Positions 34,489 to 41,399 of a stretch of DNA of 64,000 nucleotides are shown piece by piece; position 1 is the stretch's first letter, and each line of letters starts with the position of its first letter. The translations under genes were made by a program, and so were the position numbers. The notes beneath the pieces are model-generated. The model did no database searches. It saw only the letters and a program-made list of their open reading frames with translations, and was not told the DNA's origin. This DNA comes from Methanococcoides alaskense (GTDB lineage Archaea > Halobacteriota > Methanosarcinia > Methanosarcinales > Methanosarcinaceae), in NCBI RefSeq assembly GCF_031454185.1, contig NZ_JAVDQI010000001.1:1-64000 (forward strand), read 5' to 3'.

Positions 34489-36423
34489 ATGAACTTCGGT
34501 CTTGGTATTGATACGGGGGGAACTTATACTGATTCGATAATCATGGATATTTTAGATGGAACTGTGATAGATTCCAACAAATCATTGACAACACACTCCG
34601 ATCTTATAAAGGGAATTAAGAATTCTATTGAAGGTCTGGATGAGAGTTATCTGAAAGATATAGAATTTGTTTCCGTTTCAACCACTCTTGCGACCAATAC
34701 GACACTTGAAGGAAAAGGTCATCCTGCCGGCCTTATCCTTATAGGCCACTCGATCACTGGAGCCCTTTCAACTGACCATGTCCTTTCCATTAAAGGTGGC
34801 CATGATGCGGATGGCAATGTAATCGAAGATCTTGATGATCTTGGATTGGTTGAAGATTTTGTTATGGAGAATAAAGACAAAGTCTCCGCTTTTGCAGTTT
34901 CATCTTATTTTGGAGTCAGGAATCCCGAACATGAAATAATAGTTAAAGATCTTATTGGGGATCTGTCCGATAAACCCGTTGTATGCGGGCATGAACTTTC
35001 AATGAGCCTGGGTGCTTATGAAAGGGCTGTCACAGCATTGCTAAATGCACAGCTTATTCCTGTTACTGATCAATTCATACGATCCATCCTTTCGGTAATG
35101 AAAAAAAAGGGAATTGATGCAGATCTGATGATGATGAAATGTGATGGTTCCCTTGTCAGGATAGAGGATGCTCTCAAAAAACCTGTCGAATCTATCTTTT
35201 CGGGTCCTGCCGCTAGTCTTGTCGGTGCTTCTCATCTTGCTGGTGTCAAAACCTGTCTTACTATGGATGTGGGGGGCACAAGCACTGATGTGTCAATGAT
35301 ATCCAATGGAATTCCTGGGATAAGTGAAAGTGGTGCTAAGGTTGGTGGCTGGAGTACCATGGTGAAGGCCATAAAGATGCACACCTCTGCTCTTGGCGGT
35401 GATAGCCATGTGTGGGTCCAGAGTAGGGTATTCATGGGGCCGAACAGGGTCATACCTCTATGCCTTGCAGCATTTGATCATCCTGAGCTGATAGACAAAC
35501 TAGCTGAAATGGATAAAACGAATGTACGTCACATGAATGATATCATACAGCCAACCACTTTCTTTGTCAGAAGTGGTTTGGACCTCTATGGTATGAACAA
35601 TGTTGCACTAAGTTCTAATGAGAAGGAGGTTCTCGATGTACTGGGCGATGAACCTCTCTCGCTATCCGATATTTCGATCAAACTGGGTGAACATACTTTG
35701 ATGTTCTCCAGTATGCTTGGATCACTGGTCAAGAAAAGATATGTCCATCAGATTGGTTTTACACCTACAGATGCCCTGCATGTGCTGGGGGATTATACCA
35801 GATGGGATTCAAAAGCATCACGTATGGGTGCTGAACTACTTGGTGAGTACGTAGGTATGGACAAAGACAGTTTTTGTTCACATGTAAAAGAAGAGGTTGC
35901 AACGAATCTGTCTTTAAGTCTGGTATCTTTTTTTGCAGATGATGTGAAAAAATCAGATATGAAAAAAATACTGAACAAATCAGATTTAATAGCATTCAAA
36001 ATAAAGGTTCCAGTTGTTTTAATTGGAGCACCTGTTAAAGCATATCTGAATGAGCTGAACAATTTGCTTGACGCAGAGATCATAATTCCCGATCATTATG
36101 ATGTGGGTAATGCGGTTGGTGCACTTATGGGTAATGTAATTCATAGAGTTGAGGTACTTGTCAGATCTTTTGATCCTGGAAGCGGCCAGTACGTTGTTTT
36201 CTCAGAGGTTGAAAGGGAAGTATTTGATGAATATGAGGCAGCATTGGATCATGCGCGTTACCTTGTCGAAAATTTAGTTTTAGAATATATGGGTAAATAT
36301 GGACTGGGCATGGAAAAAATACAGTTTGACTTAAAGAGACATGATATAAAAAGCACTGGTGGAATGCCCCTTGAAACGAGGTTGGTTGGAATTGGAATAG
36401 GAACACCACACAGAGTATTATGA
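34489..36423 (+). CDS. Hydantoinase/oxoprolinase-like ASKHA protein, copy 2
   Basis: This 644-residue protein is the partner of the one at 16016. The first 430 or so residues are nearly the same at DNA level (GIDTGGTYTDS, STTLATNT, MDVGGTSTDVS, the winged-helix-like insert and GFTPTDALHVL). After about base 35790 the two copies suddenly diverge to roughly 60% protein identity, which marks the end of a conversion tract. ATP-binding residues appear intact in both. The ATG at 34489 follows GTGAGGTGG. Its repeated place behind mts supports a direct functional link with the methyltransferase. No catalytic assignment is made. Confidence 0.75.
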   Translation: MNFGLGIDTGGTYTDSIIMDILDGTVIDSNKSLTTHSDLIKGIKNSIEGLDESYLKDIEFVSVSTTLATNTTLEGKGHPAGLILIGHSITGALSTDHVLSIKGGHDADGNVIEDLDDLGLVEDFVMENKDKVSAFAVSSYFGVRNPEHEIIVKDLIGDLSDKPVVCGHELSMSLGAYERAVTALLNAQLIPVTDQFIRSILSVMKKKGIDADLMMMKCDGSLVRIEDALKKPVESIFSGPAASLVGASHLAGVKTCLTMDVGGTSTDVSMISNGIPGISESGAKVGGWSTMVKAIKMHTSALGGDSHVWVQSRVFMGPNRVIPLCLAAFDHPELIDKLAEMDKTNVRHMNDIIQPTTFFVRSGLDLYGMNNVALSSNEKEVLDVLGDEPLSLSDISIKLGEHTLMFSSMLGSLVKKRYVHQIGFTPTDALHVLGDYTRWDSKASRMGAELLGEYVGMDKDSFCSHVKEEVATNLSLSLVSFFADDVKKSDMKKILNKSDLIAFKIKVPVVLIGAPVKAYLNELNNLLDAEIIIPDHYDVGNAVGALMGNVIHRVEVLVRSFDPGSGQYVVFSEVEREVFDEYEAALDHARYLVENLVLEYMGKYGLGMEKIQFDLKRHDIKSTGGMPLETRLVGIGIGTPHRVL

Positions 36424-36670
36424 ATACAATGGCAAAGCTGTAGCATAATCGCAAAACGACTCAGGCAAATCTATAGTTTATTGAAGTACACAATACAAGA
36501 TTTTTGTGTTTCAAATATAAAAAATAGATACTAAATTTTAAGTAAATTCTGGATTAAATAGTTAGAATAGTATTGGGATTTCTACATAGTTCGAAATTCA
36601 CATAAGCAATTAGGGATTAACTTTCTACATTGGAGAGGAGGGAATCGCAATTAAAAAGACCGATTATGGC

Positions 36671-38308
36671 ATGGAGAGTTGCTCTGGGAATAAATATTGT
36701 CTCATATCTGAAGATTCGGCATTAGGGATATTTTATTTTGATAAAAACGGGATCTTTACCCATTGCAATGAAAATTTTCTTGATATCATTGGAGCGACCA
36801 AAGAGGAAGTCATCGGTTTTAATGTTATTGCCTCTATTAAAGATGAAAATATGGGGGATGCTGTTAAGGCAGCCCTTTCCGGGAAGTCTGTGCATTATGA
36901 AGGTGAGTACCGTTCTGTCATCAGCGGTAAACTTACACAAATTAAAGCTGATTACAGCCCTTATATATCAGAAGATGGTTCTCTTCTTGGTGGTATTGGT
37001 ATTATTGAAGACATTGCCGAGCGCAATCGGGCAGAAGAAACGTTGCTTCTCGATGAGTCTCGTCTGGAAGCACTGCTGCAACTTAATCAGATGACAGATG
37101 CATCACTGCAGGAAATCACGGACTTTACCCGTGAAGAGGCGGTCAGGCTTACCCAGAGCAAGTTAGGATATCTTTCATTTATGGATGAGAACGAAACCGT
37201 CCTCACCATGCATTCATGGTCTAGGGATGCAATGGAAGAGTGCAAGATCGGTGACAAACCTTTAGTCTATCCTCTGGAGACCACAGGACTATGGGGAGAA
37301 GCCGTAAGGCAGAGAATACCCATCATTACAAATGATTACCAAGCGCCCAATCCCTTTAAGAAAGGATATCCAGAAGGTCATGTGGAACTGAAACGTCATA
37401 TGAATGTTCCAATCTTCGATGGTGATCGTATCGTCATTGTGGCAGGAGTGGGGAATAAAGAAGAGAACTACGATGAATCAGATATCCGCCAGTTGACACT
37501 ACTGATGCAAGGTATGTGGACACACATACAACACAAGTTGGCTGCGGATGAACTTAAACAATACTCGCAAGAGTTGACTAAGATCAACAAGGAGCTCTCT
37601 GAAGCAAATGAGGAATTGAAATCACTTGATAAAATGAAGGATGAATTCATCTCAAATGTAAGCCATGAACTCAAAACACCTCTTGTATCTATCATAGGCT
37701 ATAGCGAACTTATATATGAAGGTACATTGGGCAATGTTAGAGATCAGCAGAAAAACGCATTGGAGACGATTTTACGTAATTCCAAGCGGCTCAGACGTTT
37801 AGTTGACTCTCTTTTGCACATGAGTCTGACACAAGCAGAGGCTATTGAATATGTATTTGAACCGGTTCAGATTGCAGAAATAATAGATGATGCAATCACA
37901 GACATGATTCCTTTGATAAATGAGAAAAACTTGACTATTAAAAAAGATGTGCCTGATAATCTGTCTGATATAAGAGGTGATGAACATAAATTGACAGATC
38001 TGTTTACCCATCTTATCGATAATGCAGTCAAGTTCACCCCTTCTGGTGAAATAACTCTAGAGACATATGAAGAGGAAGATAGTCTGCACATAAAAGTGTC
38101 AGATACAGGAATAGGTATCGCCAAAGATCTAATTCCCCACCTGTTCCAGAAATTCTATCAGGTTGACTCATCAATAAGGCGCAAATATGGGGGTACCGGA
38201 CTGGGTCTGTATATATGCAAAAATATTGTTGAAGCACATAATGGAGAGATCTGGGTCGAAAGTGAGGAAGGTGTTGGAACTACGGTTCACATAAAGATAC
38301 CAAAGTAA
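36671..38308 (+). CDS. MsmS/RdmS-like PAS-GAF sensor histidine kinase
   Basis: This 545-residue cytoplasmic kinase has PAS (about 10-120), GAF (135-290), a short coiled coil, HisKA with SHELKTPLV (His near 332), and HATPase with LIDNAVKFT, DTGIGIAKD and GGTGLGLYICKN boxes. Every catalytic motif is intact, unlike the protein at 10651. In M. acetivorans MsmS and RdmS bind haem in a GAF domain and influence mts regulators. The Cys in MEECKIG is a conserved candidate ligand, though equivalence is not proven. The best ribosome binding site (GGAGGG at 36637) is 7 bases before an in-frame ATT at 36650, so an ATT start with seven extra residues is possible. No Msr gene follows; cas1 relics do. Confidence 0.85.
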   Translation: MESCSGNKYCLISEDSALGIFYFDKNGIFTHCNENFLDIIGATKEEVIGFNVIASIKDENMGDAVKAALSGKSVHYEGEYRSVISGKLTQIKADYSPYISEDGSLLGGIGIIEDIAERNRAEETLLLDESRLEALLQLNQMTDASLQEITDFTREEAVRLTQSKLGYLSFMDENETVLTMHSWSRDAMEECKIGDKPLVYPLETTGLWGEAVRQRIPIITNDYQAPNPFKKGYPEGHVELKRHMNVPIFDGDRIVIVAGVGNKEENYDESDIRQLTLLMQGMWTHIQHKLAADELKQYSQELTKINKELSEANEELKSLDKMKDEFISNVSHELKTPLVSIIGYSELIYEGTLGNVRDQQKNALETILRNSKRLRRLVDSLLHMSLTQAEAIEYVFEPVQIAEIIDDAITDMIPLINEKNLTIKKDVPDNLSDIRGDEHKLTDLFTHLIDNAVKFTPSGEITLETYEEEDSLHIKVSDTGIGIAKDLIPHLFQKFYQVDSSIRRKYGGTGLGLYICKNIVEAHNGEIWVESEEGVGTTVHIKIPK

Positions 38309-38368
38309 TATCGTATGCCAGGCACCACATTCGCAGAAAAAATTGTCAAAGTAAAGTTTATTTCCAAT

Positions 38369-38638
38369 TTAGTAAACTAGAAGCAAGCCCCACCACTGCA
38401 CTTTATCTTTTACCGGAAACTCTCTGTTCCCACTCTCCCTCATATGAGCATTGAGAGTAAACAGCTTATCACTCTTGGCATTCTGCTTCATGTAATGCAA
38501 AGTACCCTTAGAAAACCCCATTTTCTTCCATTCAGCATAAGGCATATCAATAATCCGTTTCCTCAGAAAATCGGAATCATCCCTTTTCCCAACATAAACA
38601 GGCTTGTTAAACTCAATCGTTTTAACCGTATAGCTCAT
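38369..38638 (-). pseudogene. cas1: cas1, C-terminal piece
   Basis: The minus-strand frame of 89 codons reads KRIIDMPYAEWKKMGFSKGT, then LHYMKQNAKSDKLFTLNAH, the C-terminal tail of a Cas1 protein. The last 25 codons diverge from the tail at 95-216. Together with the N-terminal piece at 39082-39189 it forms a cas1 gene whose middle (about 200 codons) is replaced by the hairpin array. Because it lies beside a PolB module, a casposon integrase (casposase) is more likely than a CRISPR adaptation gene. Confidence 0.65.
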
Positions 38639-38639
38639 A

Positions 38640-39081
38640 CGACTATGCCTACTATTATATTCTTGGCAAAATAATTTCTATATAGACTCTTATATTTAAA
38701 TAACTATATAGGTTATAAATATTACCGATTCGGTAATTAATATTACTAATTCGGCTATAATAATAACTATATCAGTTATTAATTATCTAATATAGAAATA
38801 TTTATTCTCGATTTAGAAACACCAAAAATTAATTTAAATTTATATGGAATAATATATTATTAAAGAGGAATAAACTAAAAATAGTCTATTAAGCATTTAG
38901 ACTAAGATATTAGACTATAATCTACGATATAGACTAAAATAAAATTTTACTTCAATATATCTAAATTTATATCCGAACTCGAAATACGTATCGTATAGAA
39001 ACTTATACGATACGTATAAATTCCGATACGATAGGTACTTATCTCTAAGAGTTAAAGATTTATCTCTAACGAGAAAATACC
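38640..39081 (-). repeat. AT-rich hairpin array, copy 2 (inverted relative to copy 1)
   Basis: This 440-base non-coding stretch lies inside the broken cas1 gene. Read on the minus strand it repeats the order of copy 1. TATCTCT-type and CCTATCGTATCG words come first, then ATACGTATCGTATAAG/CTATACGATACGTAT, then TTCGAGTTCGGAT, the AGTCTA/TAGACT block and TTTCTAAATCG. Extra palindromes not found in copy 1 lie at its far end (ACCGATTCGGT, near 38724). Together the copies enclose 6.4-38.7 kb. Confidence 0.85.
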
Positions 39082-39189
39082 GAATTCCTGAGGATCTTCA
39101 GTTGGTGAGAATCTGCCATCTTTTATATGGAGTTTAGCACCATCAACGTACATATCGATTCCATGACCGTTTAGAAGTAGCATCTTCAT
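39082..39189 (-). pseudogene. cas1: cas1, N-terminal piece
   Basis: The minus-strand ATG at 39189 opens MKMLLLNGHGIDMYVDGAKL, then HIKDGRFSPTEDPQEF, the typical beginning of Cas1 (first beta strands of the N-terminal domain). The homology stops after 36 codons where the hairpin array begins. The start of the gene faces the divergent regulator of module 2 in tail-to-head order, so it would have been transcribed together with it. Confidence 0.7.
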
Positions 39190-39219
39190 ATCTGTCACAC
39201 CACGTGTGTCATAAATTCG

Positions 39220-40110
39220 TTATTTTTTTTGAGATTGAGGCTTTTGTGAATAGTATTTTATTCTGTTGATAAAACCAGCTGGCTTAACTTTACCATCTTT
39301 TCTCAATTCCATTTCAAAATTGAAAAGTGCCGTTATCTGTTCTTCAATTATGTTAGAATCAAAATCAAAATAATAGTCATTTTCAACAGAAGATGGATCT
39401 TCTAAATTTGTTGCATCTATTTTAATTTGTTCGATAACAGCTTCATCATTGTAGAATCCGAGCAAGCGGATAATATTCCTTCGGAGGTCGGGATGATTCT
39501 CTTGTTTTTTGGGGAATTTCTTCAATAACGATTTTAGTGTATCCAGAAGTGCTGCTACATTGTCGGGCTTTATTTTCTTATCAATGAAGCACTCGTGGAA
39601 TATTGATAGCAAAACATTAATTGATTCCACGTCTAATATTTCGACTATATTTTTATCTAAGTTCTCGTGTGTTAAATTTAAAATGATTATTAGTTTATCT
39701 AATTCAAATTGATTTAATCCACGATTTTTATAATATTCGTATATTTCTTTAATGGTCAGATTTCGTTCAATAGAATTTTCCGATTCAAGAAGTTTTAAGA
39801 TAGACTCATAGTGTTCTTTGAGCTTTGCTGCTTTTTTTAGCATTATGTATACTGCACGTCCGTCTGTCTCCTCAATACCAAATTCCTTTAATTTTTTATA
39901 CTTTATAATTGAAATATCGTTCATTTCACTTATATGCTTATAAATTGTCGACTCGCCATAACCCAGCTTTTTGATATCTTCGATTAATTCTTTTGTCCTG
40001 ACTGGACTACTTTCTTTTAAAGAGTCTCTGATAGCTTTTTCAATATCATTGTGATCTTTTTTATTTTTCGACTTTTTGCTTTTTTTGGGGCTACGCTCAT
40101 TCTTTGTCAT
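39220..40110 (-). CDS. Winged-helix regulator-like protein of mobile module 2
   Basis: This 296-residue protein is homologous to the one at 1580. It has a very basic N terminus (KKSKKSKNKKDHND), a winged-helix-like region (about 20-90, with YGESTIYKHISEMND as the recognition segment) and a helical C-terminal half with PDLRRNIIRLLGFYND. Like its partner it is transcribed away from the RHH-HTH-HNH-PolB genes. It ends 30 bases before the cas1 N-terminal piece, so regulator and cas1 were probably one transcription unit. A role as regulator of the element is inferred from position and fold, not from a named family. Confidence 0.65.
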   Translation of the reverse strand: MTKNERSPKKSKKSKNKKDHNDIEKAIRDSLKESSPVRTKELIEDIKKLGYGESTIYKHISEMNDISIIKYKKLKEFGIEETDGRAVYIMLKKAAKLKEHYESILKLLESENSIERNLTIKEIYEYYKNRGLNQFELDKLIIILNLTHENLDKNIVEILDVESINVLLSIFHECFIDKKIKPDNVAALLDTLKSLLKKFPKKQENHPDLRRNIIRLLGFYNDEAVIEQIKIDATNLEDPSSVENDYYFDFDSNIIEEQITALFNFEMELRKDGKVKPAGFINRIKYYSQKPQSQKK

Positions 40111-40157
40111 ATTTCTTCTCGTGGATTTTAGTAATAAGCTCTTAATGTCACTCCATA

Positions 40158-40220
40158 ATATTAAATTTCACTCTTAAATTTATGAATATTTGGTTTCTTA
40201 ATCACTCCAAAATTTAATAT
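40158..40220. promoter_or_regulatory. Inverted repeats in the divergent promoter of module 2
   Basis: ATATTAAATTT (40158-40168) and AAATTTAATAT (40210-40220) are perfectly inverted; CACTCCA(T/A)AA accompanies each as a direct repeat. The position matches the inverted repeat of module 1 between regulator and operon, but the sequence differs, as expected for regulators that have diverged. Confidence 0.5.
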
Positions 40221-40265
40221 CATTATTGATAAATATGATGCTAAGCACATGGTTTTTTGTGAAGA

Positions 40266-40415
40266 ATGATGTACAAAAAAAAACAAAAAAAACTCACTAT
40301 AACACTTCCTCCGTATCTAAAGGAAAAACTAGTACAGATGTCAGATAAATTCGGATGCTCTCAGGTAGAAGTTGTCAGGATTGCATTACTGAAACTCTGG
40401 GAAGCTGAGAAATGA
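40266..40415 (+). CDS. Ribbon-helix-helix mini-protein of mobile module 2
   Basis: A 49-residue frame starts at ATG 40266 (or 40269) and contains KKLTITLPPYLKEKLVQM, then FGCSQVEVVRIALLKLWE. This is the beta strand plus two helices of an RHH/CopG DNA-binding domain. Its stop overlaps the start of the HTH gene (ATGA), so it opens the operon. No equivalent is visible before the HTH gene of module 1. It may repress the operon or set copy number, as CopG proteins do on plasmids. Confidence 0.75.
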   Translation: MMYKKKQKKLTITLPPYLKEKLVQMSDKFGCSQVEVVRIALLKLWEAEK

Positions 40416-41050
40416 GTCGCCCACAATTCTCCAAGGATTACAGGACTTATGGAGAATGGCTCAAAGCCATACCTCGAATATCCAGGTATGCAAAGGAGAT
40501 CATCAGGAAACACCAATATTTCCCTGACAAAAGCCTGAATGATTTGAGGCATTTAAGGATTGGAATGCATGATCTCAGTAAGGTTGCATGGCAATTATTG
40601 TCATCACAAGAGAAGAGGGATAGGAATCTCTCCCTCCAAGTATTGAGAGCTATGAGAAAAGGAGCCACTCTTACTCAAGCTACTGAAAAGGTAGGAGTGG
40701 ACAAACGGTTTGCTCTGAAGCATCTTGGAACCCACCTACAGAAATCAGGTGGACGATGGCATGTAGCTAGAACAGACAACTTCCAGTCTGAAATGATGTT
40801 CTATGATAGAGATGATGGATTAATCTCAATCGTTACAACAAGATCAAAGGATAGGAGTTTAATTGCTGAATATTTCAATGCTATTAATAAGGCTTTGAAA
40901 GATGGCAATCCAGATCATCTAAAAAGATTTGAAAATGCAAAGGTCATTGATGCTGAAGGTAAAGAGCATTTCTTTGTAACAGATCTTGAACGTCTTTATG
41001 AGATTCAGGATGCACAGGAAGAGCCTGAATTTTTTGAACTATATGTATAA
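40412..41050 (+). CDS. HTH protein of mobile module 2
   Basis: This 212-residue homologue of the 164-residue protein at 2635 shares LQVLRAMRKGATLTQA, FALKHLGTHLQKSGGRW, KDRSLIAEYFNAI and the closing EEPEFFELYV. It has an extra N-terminal segment of about 48 residues (KDYRTYGEWLKAIPRISRY) that module 1 lacks. The HTH is followed by a DNA-handling C-terminal domain of a type frequent on mobile elements. Translational coupling with the RHH gene (ATGA) and a 16-base gap to the HNH gene indicate an operon. A role in replication initiation or target recognition is speculative. Confidence 0.7.
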   Translation: MSRPQFSKDYRTYGEWLKAIPRISRYAKEIIRKHQYFPDKSLNDLRHLRIGMHDLSKVAWQLLSSQEKRDRNLSLQVLRAMRKGATLTQATEKVGVDKRFALKHLGTHLQKSGGRWHVARTDNFQSEMMFYDRDDGLISIVTTRSKDRSLIAEYFNAINKALKDGNPDHLKRFENAKVIDAEGKEHFFVTDLERLYEIQDAQEEPEFFELYV

Positions 41051-41066
41051 TGGAAGAGTGGATACT

Positions 41067-41399
41067 ATGGATAAAGATGCTTACAGGAAGAATATTAGCA
41101 AGTATAAGAAAGGAAAAAAACCGCCGATGGCCTGTGTTAGTTGTGGAGAAGATGATGCAAATGTTATTGAGCTGCATCATGTTGAAGGAAGGAATAATTC
41201 AAATTGGGTAAAACCACTCTGTAAGAACTGCCATACAAAAATTACAGTAGAACAGAACAAGCTAAGTCCAAAAGCAAGATCTAAAAATGCATCATTGGAA
41301 AATCTGAAAGCTTTCAATATTATTTCCATTGGAGCTTTACTAAAAGAACTTGGACAGCGATTAATCAATCTTGGAATGGAGATGACCGTAAATGTCTAA
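41067..41399 (+). CDS. Small HNH-type zinc protein of mobile module 2
   Basis: This 110-residue protein has CVSCGEDDANVIE, LHHVEGRNNSNW and LCKNCHTKITVEQN, the same Cys2-HH-Cys2-H framework as the module 1 protein. The ATG at 41067 aligns with the start of that homologue, whereas the longer upstream frame overlaps the HTH gene and has no homology. Its end overlaps polB by 8 bases (ATGTCTAA). Conservation of size, motif spacing and overlap in two diverged modules argues that HNH protein and polymerase act together, perhaps as nicking or processing enzyme and polymerase. Confidence 0.8.
   Translation: MDKDAYRKNISKYKKGKKPPMACVSCGEDDANVIELHHVEGRNNSNWVKPLCKNCHTKITVEQNKLSPKARSKNASLENLKAFNIISIGALLKELGQRLINLGMEMTVNV

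Noticed and set aside
38369..39189. A CRISPR-Cas adaptation locus, because of the Cas1 pieces.
   Set aside because: No cas2, effector genes or repeat arrays are visible anywhere, and the pieces lie beside a PolB module, which fits a casposon-type integrase better.
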